NCBI GenBank assembly: GCA_018365895.1
Contig: JAGZJD010000075.1
Span: 1-10,399 of the forward strand
Source: Lachnospiraceae bacterium
GTDB taxonomy: Bacteria > Bacillota_A > Clostridia > Lachnospirales > Lachnospiraceae
Reading direction: 5' to 3'
Length of the DNA stretch: 10,399 bases
This document shows positions 1-6,914 of this stretch, one piece after another. The first letter of the stretch is position 1; each line of letters begins with the position of its first letter. The translations under genes were made by a program, and so were the position numbers. A model generated the notes under the pieces. That model had not been told where the DNA came from, searched no databases, and saw nothing but the letters and a program-made list of their open reading frames with translations.

Positions 1-41
1 GTATATTCATCATTTTTCTTTATTATTCTTACTTTACTCAT
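1..41 (-). CDS. Unidentified gene, N-terminal 13 codons only
   Basis: An ATG at 41-39 (minus strand) follows the acetyltransferase stop codon by about 10 bases and is preceded by AAAGGTG at 46-52, a good ribosome binding site, though only about four bases from the ATG. The visible start reads MSKVRIIKKNDEY and stays open to the window edge. The tight spacing suggests co-transcription with the acetyltransferase. Too little is present to assign a family. Confidence 0.5.
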   Translation of the reverse strand, partial: MSKVRIIKKNDEY

Positions 42-51
42 ATTTCACCTT

Positions 52-564
52 TCACTTTATCACTATACTCATTTCATGCCAGGCTTCTCCACCCCACTGA
101 GATATGCCAATACCATGATCCATAAATCCAAACTTCTTATACATCTCTACTTTTTCTTCTACGCAGGTCAATATCAGTTTTTTCCTGTCTTTTTCTTTTT
201 CTCTTCGAATATATTCTTCCACCAGTGTTCTTGCAAGCCCTCTTCCTCTATGTTCCGGAAGGACATCAAGGCCAAGAAGCATAACATTTTCTCCTGACGG
301 ATTATGAACCTCTGCATCTGTAAAAAAATCATCTGTCAAATGCTTCTTCTCTGTTGCAAGCCCATTTAAAAATCCTGCTAAAAGGCCTGTTTTTTTATCC
401 ACCGCAACAAGAAACAACTCCGGCGCTTTCTTGACGCGCTGCTCCATATGTTCATAAGAACACGCCTCATTTGGCGGAAAACACCGTTTCTCTATCTCTG
501 CCGCCTGAGGAATCTCATCCTGTTTTATATTTCTAAACTCATATTGTTCCCATAATATTTCCAT
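52..564 (-). CDS. GNAT-family N-acetyltransferase, AANAT-like
   Basis: This 170-residue protein is about the size of a single GNAT domain, which transfers an acetyl group from acetyl-CoA to an amine. The acetyl-CoA signature is clear: beta strand 4 with LLGLDVLPEHRGRGLA (about 96-111, pyrophosphate loop R106-G-R-G-L-A), then YKKFGF (142-147), the usual motif B. The N-terminal RCFPPNEACSYE (27-38) and C-terminal WGGEAWHEM (157-165) recall bacterial proteins related to arylalkylamine (serotonin) N-acetyltransferases, so a small amine substrate is more likely than a protein. The substrate cannot be told from sequence. There is no signal peptide, so it is cytosolic. The ATG at 564-562 has AAGGTG about a dozen bases upstream. 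A second gene starts just after its stop, suggesting a short operon. The parS-like palindrome lies 34 bases upstream of the start. Confidence 0.88.
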   Translation of the reverse strand: MEILWEQYEFRNIKQDEIPQAAEIEKRCFPPNEACSYEHMEQRVKKAPELFLVAVDKKTGLLAGFLNGLATEKKHLTDDFFTDAEVHNPSGENVMLLGLDVLPEHRGRGLARTLVEEYIRREKEKDRKKLILTCVEEKVEMYKKFGFMDHGIGISQWGGEAWHEMSIVIK

Positions 565-597
565 AATACATTTTCACACCTTTTTACTTTTCTTAAT

Positions 598-613
598 TGT
601 TTCACGTGAAACA
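598..613. other. parS: parS chromosome-partition site (exact consensus)
   Basis: The 16 bases TGTTTCACGTGAAACA form a perfect palindrome and are identical to the widely conserved parS consensus bound by ParB/Spo0J. ParB loads here as a CTP-dependent clamp, spreads, and with ParA/Soj and SMC organises and segregates the origin region. The site is intergenic, upstream of the acetyltransferase gene. The match is seen directly; function is inferred from the exact identity. parS sites usually lie in the origin-proximal part of a chromosome, so this would place the locus there, unless the site belongs to a plasmid or integrated element. Confidence 0.85.
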
Positions 614-638
614 TATAGCAAAAAAGTTCAAGACAATT

Positions 639-709
639 CTCCTAAGCTCTCTCCCTCTTCTGCAATCAACACCCGTGCGGAAATCGAATCTACTGCCCGC
701 GCTTAGGAG
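639..709. repeat. GC-rich segment bounded by a 9-bp inverted repeat
   Basis: CTCCTAAGC (639-647) and its exact reverse complement GCTTAGGAG (701-709) enclose 53 bases that are clearly richer in G+C than the AT-rich surroundings. A nested stem GCGG/CCGC (677-680 with 697-700) is also possible. It resembles no tRNA, riboswitch or known small RNA that I can recognise: a tRNA reading of the minus strand fails because the arms do not pair. The rest of the 565-1059 interval holds the parS site, the open frame described separately, and no other feature I can support. Confidence 0.4.
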
Positions 710-876
710 CTCGTCCTGGTACAGAAAACTACTTATATCCTATGTCAATCAAAGTCATTCAAAGCCTTGATTTTACTACTTTTTCTGTCAATTTTAGAAA
801 AGATAAGAAAACCTGTTTTCATCTGAGGAATTACAGTTTGGATAGAAAAATGATGGATTTTCCACCATTAGGGTAA
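646..876 (+). other. Stop-free frame without a convincing start; probably not a gene
   Basis: The plus-strand frame stays open for 76 codons between stops at 643 and 874. It reads through the GC-rich inverted-repeat segment (beginning ALSLFCNQHPCGNRIYCPRL) into AT-rich DNA. The only upstream-lying ATG (742) would give 44 residues and has no ribosome binding site. It could be a remnant of a displaced gene or a chance opening. I record it because it occupies most of an otherwise empty 495-bp gap. Confidence 0.15.
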
Positions 877-1059
877 AGTCAACCTGTTCCTTCCAATTAT
901 AAATGATGACTACCATTACCTGACATTTTACAGTAATGATTATTTGGGTTTCTTATTAGATCTATGTCTATTATACCGTGCTTGCGATCAACTGTCGATG
1001 ACAAATTGACCGCAAATGTATTATTTTTTCTTACGTTTACACTTTGTATCACAAAACTT

Positions 1060-1557
1060 CTACAGTTCAAATACTCGGAAATGTTTCTGAACAGATTCAT
1101 ATTTCCCTGTTTCGTAATTTAGTATTCTCCATACCGAATTTAATTGCTCATCCGTCAACAGAGCAACTTGATTGTCTTTATCCAGCCATGCAAAAATTAT
1201 CTGTTCTGATTCTATCCAGGTTAAGTTTTTATCTTTCTTTATCTCATCAATATTGTCCTCATCATCAACGTTATACCAAAAGAGCGAATACGATGGTGAC
1301 ATTTTTAACCCCGATCCAAATAGCCAGAAAACTTCATAGTCACCACAAGAACAAATATGCATATCCTTCACATTGACAAATTTCAGGACCGCCCCTTCTT
1401 CATCCGTATCATATCGAAGATAGAGCATCAAATGATTCTTTTCAAAATCGTATTCTATATGAGTAATTCTATAATCATGAAATTCTGAGAATATACCTAA
1501 GAATTCCTTGAAATACTCTTCATCTTTAATTACTTTATACCAGCCTTGTGTTTTCAT
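1060..1557 (-). CDS. Hypothetical protein, possibly immunity-type
   Basis: I do not recognise the family with confidence. The product is 165 residues from the chosen ATG (1557-1555, MKTQGWYKVI), soluble, acidic and rich in aromatic residues. It has no signal peptide or membrane segment. A block EFHDYRITHIEYDFEKN near residues 25-41 resembles the FHD-x-x-I-x-x-I-x-Y-D pattern of several small uncharacterised proteins, some found among toxin-immunity cassettes. Calling it an immunity protein is only a guess, and no toxin gene is visible nearby. An alternative start eight codons upstream (1581) is directly preceded by an in-frame stop. Neither start has a good ribosome binding site, so the 5' end may be damaged or weakly translated. 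It lies downstream of the alpha-glucosidase operon terminator and so should be a separate unit. Confidence 0.6.
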   Translation of the reverse strand: MKTQGWYKVIKDEEYFKEFLGIFSEFHDYRITHIEYDFEKNHLMLYLRYDTDEEGAVLKFVNVKDMHICSCGDYEVFWLFGSGLKMSPSYSLFWYNVDDEDNIDEIKKDKNLTWIESEQIIFAWLDKDNQVALLTDEQLNSVWRILNYETGKYESVQKHFRVFEL

Positions 1558-1649
1558 AATGTCTGCATGTAGCACAAGCATTCATGTAATGCAACAGGCA
1601 ATTTCGTTACTGTATGGCTACCTAAAATGAATTTTAAACAATAAAAACA

Positions 1650-1686
1650 AGACCTCCCATTATACTTTTCAGTATCTGAGAGGTCT
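1650..1686 (-). terminator. Rho-independent terminator of the alpha-glucoside operon
   Basis: AGACCTC (1650-1656) pairs with GAGGTCT (1680-1686). An inner ATAC/GTAT pairing (1662-1665 with 1672-1675) extends the fold. Read on the minus strand, the stem is followed by TTGTTTTTATTG, a usable U tract. It lies about 80 bases after the alpha-glucosidase stop codon and closes the operon before the hypothetical gene at 1060-1557. Confidence 0.8.
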
Positions 1687-1765
1687 GTATTTATAAAAAG
1701 TTTAATCGACTGACAGTCCAATTTCATTTAACGCCAAAATGTTTTCTTTTACACATAGAATTTCT

Positions 1766-3391
1766 TTATTTGCTGTATATTCTCGCCTCATATGGTTGCA
1801 ACCATTCGGACTCCGTTTCATGATAATTGCACAATACACATTTTTGATCAATTTTTTGAAACTTCAGCTTTTCATTTGTAAAATTTACGATCACCAGTAA
1901 TCCTTTGCCGTTCACTTCTCTTTCATAGGCAATTAATCCCGGATATTCTTCGTACATCGGGCGAAACACTGCCTGTCTCACAATATCTGCATGGTCATGG
2001 TAACACTGAATCAAACACTTATAATAATTGTACAATGAATTCGGATCATTCACCTGACTCTGTGCATTGATTGTTCTATAATTATCATTGCATTTAATCC
2101 ATGGCTTTCCACCCGTAAATCCTCCATTTTCAGAGTCATCCCACTGCATCGGCGTTCTTGCATTATCTCTTCCCAACTCTGAAAAGTATGCAAGTACTTC
2201 ATCCGGATCTTTGCCCTGTCCGACCGCTTCCTCATAGGTTCTTTTTGCCCTTATATCATCCATATCATTAATATTCTTCCACTTGACATTAGTCATGCCA
2301 ATTTCCTGTCCCTGATATATAAAAGGCGTTCCATATAAAAAGAAATAGATACTCGCCAGGGCCGATGCACTATAGAAACTAATATTTTCTCTTTCCAGAA
2401 ATTTGTTTAGACACCGAGACTGATCATGATTTTCCAAGAAAATGGCACTCCAGCCAATTGTACTATTATGCGATACATGTGAAAAAATTTTTTTCTTCCA
2501 CCGTTCTACCGCATGAATGCTTGATTTATCATTTTCCCCTTCCATATTTTCCCATCCAAAATCGAAAATCATGGAAAAGTAACCATTCTTTCCGGCATAC
2601 CGTTCAAAAGCAGCATCGTCTACCCCCGGTGCTTCGGCAACTGTCATACAGTTATATTTATCAAAGCACTGTTCTTTCATCTCATCAAGGAATGTTCCGA
2701 TTCCTTTATAATCCGTAAGTTTTTCAACCGGATATCGTTCCCCATCATTCGTAGGACGACTGGCAAAACTTAAGTCTTTTTTAATAAAGGTAATTGCATC
2801 GATACGAAAACCAGCGATTCCTTTTTCCAACCACCAGTTTATCATCTCATAAATTTTTTGACGCAGCTCTTTGCATTCCCAGTTCAGATCCGGCTGTTCC
2901 TTCGCAAACGTATGATAATACCATCTGCCATCCGGTAATCTCGACCAAACAGATCCGCCAAAATTGGATCGCCAGTTATTCGGTTCTTTATCATTCTCCG
3001 TTGTTCGGAAGTAAAAATAAGACGCTTCCTCACAATTAGGATCCTTCATTGCCTTCTGGAACCATTCATGCTGATCCGAGCAATGATTGACCACCAGATC
3101 CAATATGATTTTAATCTTTCTTTTTTGAGCCTCCTCTATTAAATGCTCCATATCCTCGTTTGTTCCAAAGATTGGATTTACCTTGTAATAATCCGATATA
3201 TCATATCCATTATCCACAAGTGGAGAAGCGTACATCGGGCATATCCATAATACATCTACGCCTAGATTTTGGAGATAATCAAGTTTCCGGATAATTCCGT
3301 TAAAATCTCCGATTCCATCTCCGTTGCTATCCATAAAACTTTGCGGATAAATCTGATACACTACGGACTTTTTCCACCAATTATTTTTCAT
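1766..3391 (-). CDS. GH13 alpha-glucosidase (oligo-1,6-glucosidase-like)
   Basis: This 541-residue cytoplasmic enzyme hydrolyses terminal alpha-glucosyl units from short oligosaccharides. Its length and motifs match the oligo-1,6-glucosidase group (GH13_31). Visible features are a DSNGDGIGD calcium loop (21-29), NGYDISDY (61-68), LDLVVNH (97-103), the QPDLN motif (166-170) that marks this group, the nucleophile in GFRIDAI (D198), the acid/base in VAEAPG (E253) and the NHD of LENHDQSR (D323). The residue after the nucleophile is Ala rather than Val. In characterised members, Val there goes with alpha-1,6 and Ala with alpha-1,4 preference, so the substrate may be maltose-type; this is inference. 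There is no signal peptide. The start at 3391 has AGGTGAGGAA upstream. It is the last gene of the transport operon, 16 bases after the MalG-type permease. Trehalose-6-phosphate hydrolase is a less likely alternative, because an ABC importer delivers unphosphorylated sugar. Confidence 0.92.
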   Translation of the reverse strand: MKNNWWKKSVVYQIYPQSFMDSNGDGIGDFNGIIRKLDYLQNLGVDVLWICPMYASPLVDNGYDISDYYKVNPIFGTNEDMEHLIEEAQKRKIKIILDLVVNHCSDQHEWFQKAMKDPNCEEASYFYFRTTENDKEPNNWRSNFGGSVWSRLPDGRWYYHTFAKEQPDLNWECKELRQKIYEMINWWLEKGIAGFRIDAITFIKKDLSFASRPTNDGERYPVEKLTDYKGIGTFLDEMKEQCFDKYNCMTVAEAPGVDDAAFERYAGKNGYFSMIFDFGWENMEGENDKSSIHAVERWKKKIFSHVSHNSTIGWSAIFLENHDQSRCLNKFLERENISFYSASALASIYFFLYGTPFIYQGQEIGMTNVKWKNINDMDDIRAKRTYEEAVGQGKDPDEVLAYFSELGRDNARTPMQWDDSENGGFTGGKPWIKCNDNYRTINAQSQVNDPNSLYNYYKCLIQCYHDHADIVRQAVFRPMYEEYPGLIAYEREVNGKGLLVIVNFTNEKLKFQKIDQKCVLCNYHETESEWLQPYEARIYSK

Positions 3392-3407
3392 TCACAAATT
3401 CCTCACC

Positions 3408-4223
3408 TTACTTTATTGCCCCTTCTGTAATACCTTTTACAATGTGTTTTTGACTAAACAAATAAAAGATAACAATAGGAGCCATGCACATAACCAATCC
3501 GGCAGAAGCCAAATCCCAACGTTTTGCAAATTGTCCAAAGAACAGATATGTTTTTAAAGGCAACGTCTGTAAGCCCTGTTTATTAATAATCAGCGATGGT
3601 AATAAGAAGTCATTCCATGTTCCCATAACATTAATAACTGCAACCGTGACCATAATCGTTCTCATCAAAGGAAGCACGATCGAAATAAACAGACGTATTG
3701 AACCACACCCGTCAATTGTAGCGGCTTCCTCCAATTCCTCCGGAATATTTTTTATGAACCCATGAAACATTATGATTGCCATACTTGTTTGAAAGCCCAT
3801 ATACATAAAGATCAAGCCACCACGAGACATCAAACCGATTTTACTTGCAAATCCAACCAATGGAAGCATGACACACTGAAATGGAATCAACATAGAACCG
3901 GCAAATATCAAAAAAATAATCTTACTTGCTTTGGTTTTATAACGTACAAGTACCCAGGCCGCCATAGCCGATATCAACAGCACCAGAACCGCTGTCACTA
4001 CCGTGATAAGCAGCGAATTCGTAAAAGATCTTATGTAATCCAGTTCTTGAAACGCATTCTTATAGTTTTCAAGTGTGAATGTTCCTTTCGCAGGAAATCC
4101 CAACACATCTGTAAAAATTCCCTTGGTCGTCTTAAACGAATTCATAATCAAAATATAAATCGGAAACAAAAAAATGCATCCAAGAATAAGTCCTGTTGCT
4201 CCATAAGCGATTTTTTTCTTCAT
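3408..4223 (-). CDS. Sugar ABC transporter permease, MalG-type
   Basis: One of two membrane subunits of a CUT1-class carbohydrate importer. The 271 residues contain six predicted membrane segments (about 8-28, 68-93, 101-123, 136-156, 186-208, 240-258). The cytoplasmic EAA loop EELEEAATIDGCGSIRLF (162-179) docks the ATPase. The C-terminal HIVKGITEGAIK is typical of MalG/LacG-like proteins. The ATG at 4223 overlaps the TAA of the preceding permease by one base (TAATG) and has a full AAGGAGG nine bases upstream, so the two permeases should be made in equal amounts. No ATP-binding subunit is encoded in the operon; such importers in Firmicutes commonly share an MsmK/MalK-type ATPase encoded elsewhere. 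The substrate is inferred from the co-transcribed alpha-glucosidase. Confidence 0.93.
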   Translation of the reverse strand: MKKKIAYGATGLILGCIFLFPIYILIMNSFKTTKGIFTDVLGFPAKGTFTLENYKNAFQELDYIRSFTNSLLITVVTAVLVLLISAMAAWVLVRYKTKASKIIFLIFAGSMLIPFQCVMLPLVGFASKIGLMSRGGLIFMYMGFQTSMAIIMFHGFIKNIPEELEEAATIDGCGSIRLFISIVLPLMRTIMVTVAVINVMGTWNDFLLPSLIINKQGLQTLPLKTYLFFGQFAKRWDLASAGLVMCMAPIVIFYLFSQKHIVKGITEGAIK

Positions 4224-5092
4224 TACATTTCAACCTCCTTGCGCTTTGTTACAACCAACTGGGTAATTCCGATTCCTGCCACAATAATCAGAAAAACGAT
4301 TGCCTTTGCCTGTGCAAAACCAAATTCATTTGCTCCAAAGGCAGAATTGTAAATGTTTAACGCAATCATTTCTGTTGATTTGTATGGTCCACCTTGTGTC
4401 AAAGCTAAATTTTGATCAAACATTTTAAATGAACTCGAAATAGATAAGAATAATCCGATTGTAAACGCAGGCATCATCAACGGAAGGATGATATATCTCA
4501 TGAGCTGCCATGAGTTTGCTCCATCAATTCTTGCCGCCTCCTTAACCGATTCCGGTATCTGCTGAATCTGCGCAATATATACGATCATCATATATCCCGA
4601 CATCTGCCACACAGTCAAAATCAACAATCCTATAAATCCGGTTTCCGGATTCGACAGCCATCCGCTAAAGGCTGCAATTCCCGTCTTTTTTGAAAAAGCT
4701 TCAAAAATCGATATAAAAATAAACTGCCAAGTAAATCCAAGCAATAATCCGCCTATCATATTTGGCATAAAGAAAATTCCACGTAACAGCGTTGCGCCTC
4801 TAAATTTCTGTGTCACTAACAATGCCAGACCAAAGCCAACAAGGTTTACCAATACAACTGCGCACACCGAAAAAAGCGCAGTAAATAAAAAAGCATGTAC
4901 AAATGAGTCATCTCTCGTAAAAATATCAATAAAATTTTGAAAGCCTACAAACTTAACGTCCGAGCCTACAATTCCATTCCAGTTTGTAAGTGAATAGAAA
5001 AATCCAATACATGTAGGTATGATTACAACAATACAAAATGCAATTAATGACGGTGCCAAAAATCCCCAAAACCGTAATTTACTTTTTCTCAT
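4223..5092 (-). CDS. Sugar ABC transporter permease, MalF/UgpA-type
   Basis: The partner permease of the CUT1 importer, 289 residues from the ATG at 5092. The opening MRKSKLRFWGFLAPSLIAF is the standard start of this family: a short basic stretch and then the first membrane segment. Six membrane segments are visible. The EAA loop ESVKEAARIDGANSWQLM (about 181-198) is well conserved, and LTQGGPYKSTEM matches the family's periplasm-side signature. An in-frame TTG at 5116 would add eight polar residues (MERTDRRS). I prefer the ATG, because GGAAAGGA lies upstream of it and the N-terminus then aligns with the family, although that spacing is long (about 14 bases). It follows the binding-protein gene after a strong hairpin and overlaps the next permease by one base. 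Confidence 0.9.
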   Translation of the reverse strand: MRKSKLRFWGFLAPSLIAFCIVVIIPTCIGFFYSLTNWNGIVGSDVKFVGFQNFIDIFTRDDSFVHAFLFTALFSVCAVVLVNLVGFGLALLVTQKFRGATLLRGIFFMPNMIGGLLLGFTWQFIFISIFEAFSKKTGIAAFSGWLSNPETGFIGLLILTVWQMSGYMMIVYIAQIQQIPESVKEAARIDGANSWQLMRYIILPLMMPAFTIGLFLSISSSFKMFDQNLALTQGGPYKSTEMIALNIYNSAFGANEFGFAQAKAIVFLIIVAGIGITQLVVTKRKEVEM

Positions 5093-5142
5093 ACTTCTTC
5101 TATCCGTCCTTTCCAAACAAAGGATTTTACCCTTATTTGAAT

Positions 5143-5169
5143 TTCCGGGATAGAAGCTCTATCCCGGAA
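5143..5169 (-). promoter_or_regulatory. Intercistronic hairpin after the binding-protein gene
   Basis: TTCCGGGATAGA and TCTATCCCGGAA form a perfect 12-bp stem with a 3-base loop. On the minus strand it begins 16 bases after the binding-protein stop codon and ends about 50 bases before the permease start. There is no U tract after it, so full termination is unlikely. In sugar importer operons a hairpin here typically protects the upstream mRNA from 3' decay and keeps binding protein in excess over permease. That role is inferred from position. Confidence 0.8.
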
Positions 5170-5185
5170 CCCTCTTTAACTCTTA

Positions 5186-6526
5186 CTAGTTGTTCTGTTG
5201 TTTTCTTAACTCACTCCACTGCTCGACACAGGTCTTTGTAACCTCATCCCAATCAGCTTCTCCGGCAAGATATTTCTGTACTTCTACACCAGCCACCTGC
5301 TGACCCCATGTATTTGGAGCTCCACTGTATACCCATCCGTTCATGGTATTTCCGGAATTATTTGCATCCATAATTCTCTGTGAAAGTGGATCGGATGCTT
5401 TCATTCCATCAAAATTATCATATGGAGGAATAAACTTACAATCATTCACAACAATTTTCTGTGCTTCCGGATCGCTGAACATCCAATTGATGAAGTCTTT
5501 TGCAGCAGCTTTCTGCTCATCGGTTGACTTGCTATGGATTGCCCAATATCCTGATACACCTACAAAATACTTGCCATCTGAATATTCCGGAACAGAATAT
5601 GGCAACATATCCAATTTTTGAAGGACTTCCGGATCCGTTGTCTCTACTGCTGGAGCTACCCAGTTTCCCTGCTTGATACATGCAACACGTTCAATGGCAA
5701 GTCCACCCTCTAATGATGTTGTGTAATCTACAGAATTAAGATTTGCCGTATTGTTGGCATTGGTTGTATAACTGGCCTGAAAATCAACCATTTTCTTATA
5801 GTCTTCAAAGCCGGTTCCCAGAAGCGAATCTGCCGCATATGCTTCATTCGGGGTCTTAAAGTCATGTGTTAAAGCAACATTAGCGTCATGGTCTCCTGCA
5901 ATCCATAACTCCTTTGTCGGATATTCCATAACAGCTTCCAGATTCGGATATTTATCCTTCATCTCACCATTGTCGATTTTCTCTTTCAAAGTATCAAAAC
6001 CGGCCTGCATGCCTTCAAAATTCATCATGGAATCTACAGAAACGCCTGCGTCCTCAAACATCTGCTTATTAATAACGAATCCATAACCTTCCATATACAA
6101 CGGAATCGCATATACTTTTCCGTCCTTTGTAAATGTATCTGTCGTTCCCTCTAAGGTGTGCTGCATAATATCCAGATTCGAAACATCTTCAATAGCATCT
6201 CCGTAATCCTTCATGTCCGAAAAACCACCTACAGAAAAAATAGTCGGTGGATCCGACTGCATCTTTGCTTTCAGTGATGCACCAAAATCATTTCCTGTGA
6301 CAGCTTCAAGATTGATTTCCACATTTGGATGCTTCTCTTTATAGGCTGCAATTAATTTCTTGTATCCTTCATTTGCCTCAATCTTACTCTGGAAAATTGT
6401 AATCTTTACATTTTCTCCACTGTTTGCTTCTGTCGATGAGGTATCTGCAGAATTTCCGCATCCCACAAATAATCCCCCAAGCATTAGCACCGTCATTCCA
6501 ACTGCTACTAACTTCTTTGCTTTCAT
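5186..6526 (-). CDS. Sugar ABC transporter substrate-binding lipoprotein
   Basis: The extracellular receptor of the importer, in the MalE/family-1 solute-binding class; 446 residues. It starts MKAKKLVAVGMTVLMLGG and has a lipobox FVGC with the lipid-modified cysteine at residue 23. A Ser/Thr/Asn/Glu-rich linker follows, then VKITIFQSKIEANEGYKKLI, the usual first strand and helix of the fold. Phrases such as GDAIEDVSNL, GKVYAIPLYMEGYGFVINKQMFEDAG and AAAKDFINWMFSDPEAQKIV are characteristic. The ATG at 6526 is chosen because AGAGG lies seven bases upstream and the signal peptide then begins correctly. A longer frame to 6619 would put non-signal residues in front and translate through the operator region. 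The ligand is inferred to be an alpha-glucoside from the downstream GH13 enzyme. The promoter and operators are directly upstream. Confidence 0.93.
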   Translation of the reverse strand: MKAKKLVAVGMTVLMLGGLFVGCGNSADTSSTEANSGENVKITIFQSKIEANEGYKKLIAAYKEKHPNVEINLEAVTGNDFGASLKAKMQSDPPTIFSVGGFSDMKDYGDAIEDVSNLDIMQHTLEGTTDTFTKDGKVYAIPLYMEGYGFVINKQMFEDAGVSVDSMMNFEGMQAGFDTLKEKIDNGEMKDKYPNLEAVMEYPTKELWIAGDHDANVALTHDFKTPNEAYAADSLLGTGFEDYKKMVDFQASYTTNANNTANLNSVDYTTSLEGGLAIERVACIKQGNWVAPAVETTDPEVLQKLDMLPYSVPEYSDGKYFVGVSGYWAIHSKSTDEQKAAAKDFINWMFSDPEAQKIVVNDCKFIPPYDNFDGMKASDPLSQRIMDANNSGNTMNGWVYSGAPNTWGQQVAGVEVQKYLAGEADWDEVTKTCVEQWSELRKQQNN

Positions 6527-6544
6527 ATATATTCCTCTCTTTTG

Positions 6545-6557
6545 TGAAACTGTTCCA
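6545..6557. promoter_or_regulatory. Operator-like palindrome, site A (leader)
   Basis: TGAAACTGTTCCA differs by one base from the perfect palindrome at site C. It lies within the leader, just upstream of the ribosome binding site. Bases 6541-6563 match 6624-6646 with a single mismatch, so more than the palindrome core is repeated. Likely a LacI-family operator; the regulator assignment is inference. Confidence 0.5.
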
Positions 6558-6607
6558 TATCTGATCAAAAAAAATTTTTCATCTATGGATGCGTCGTTTT
6601 GTGCCAC

Positions 6608-6617
6608 GGAACTGTCC
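6608..6617. promoter_or_regulatory. Operator-like degenerate site B
   Basis: GGAACTGTCC keeps one intact half site and a damaged second half. It starts 21 bases from site C (two helical turns) and 62 bases from site A (close to six turns), so all three would face the same side of the DNA. The imperfect half makes this the weakest of the three. Confidence 0.35.
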
Positions 6618-6627
6618 ACATTGTTTG

Positions 6628-6640
6628 TGGAACTGTTCCA
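6628..6640. promoter_or_regulatory. Operator-like palindrome, site C (at transcription start)
   Basis: TGGAACTGTTCCA is a perfect 13-base palindrome around one central base. It lies immediately downstream of the -10 box at 6648-6653 and covers the predicted transcription start (about 6641), the classic position for a repressor to block polymerase. The LacI-family gene at 8794-9747, originally the adjacent gene, is the obvious candidate. The odd-centred spacing is unlike the central-CG operators of most LacI proteins, so another regulator is possible. Confidence 0.55.
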
Positions 6641-6647
6641 TATCTGT

Positions 6648-6676
6648 AATATACTCTATGCGCAACTATATTGCAA
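6648..6676 (-). promoter_or_regulatory. Sigma-A-type promoter of the alpha-glucoside operon
   Basis: On the minus strand TTGCAA (6676-6671) and TATATT (6653-6648) are separated by exactly 17 bases. Transcription should start near 6641, giving a leader of about 115 bases before the binding-protein ATG. The promoter lies about 110 bases from the left end of the ISL3 element, so the insertion did not remove it. Confidence 0.7.
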
Positions 6677-6779
6677 CATAAAAATGCAGTTTATTCACAG
6701 ATTCGTTATTATATCCAAAAATCATCTTGAATTTTTAGTAAAAAACACTAACAAAAAGAATTTTCCCCTTTGTGCCAAT

Positions 6780-6787
6780 GCTCTCCA
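6780..6787. repeat. Left target-site duplication of the ISL3 element
   Basis: GCTCTCCA, identical to 8784-8791. The perfect identity suggests a fairly recent insertion and no later rearrangement across the element. Confidence 0.93.
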
Positions 6788-6810
6788 GGTTCTTTCTGAA
6801 CTTTGGGTAT
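6788..6810. repeat. Left terminal inverted repeat (IRL)
   Basis: The 23 bases starting GG and ending GGGTAT are the exact reverse complement of 8761-8783. They mark the transposase-proximal end of the element. Confidence 0.95.
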
Positions 6811-6881
6811 TACAAGAAAAGGTAGATATGAAAGTATCTGCTTTTTCTTTCGCTTCATCATTTCTTATATTTGGATATTTA

Positions 6882-6890
6882 TGATATGAT
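6882..6890 (+). promoter_or_regulatory. Possible transposase promoter (extended -10)
   Basis: TGATATGAT fits an extended -10 element (TG-N-TATGAT) 24 bases before the transposase ATG. No good -35 box is seen at the usual distance, which extended -10 promoters tolerate. Confidence 0.4.
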
Positions 6891-6914
6891 AGAGTTATCA
6901 AAAGATGAACGAAG

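Noticed and set aside
640..720. tRNA-like reading of the minus strand around CTCCTAAGC and GATTCGATT
   Set aside because: The anticodon and T arms do not pair and there is no acceptor stem or D arm in register.
897..1100. Minus-strand 67-codon frame overlapping the end of the hypothetical gene
   Set aside because: It has no ribosome binding site or recognisable motif and overlaps the 3' end of a better frame; it looks like chance.
3210..3218. TTATCCACA, a perfect DnaA-box match
   Set aside because: It is a single copy inside the alpha-glucosidase coding sequence, with no cluster or AT-rich unwinding region, so a chance match is more likely than an origin.
6527..6619. Longer N-terminus for the binding protein beginning at 6619
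   Set aside because: It would place 31 non-signal residues before a clear lipoprotein signal peptide and would translate the operator and ribosome-binding regions. The ATG at 6526 has a good binding site.
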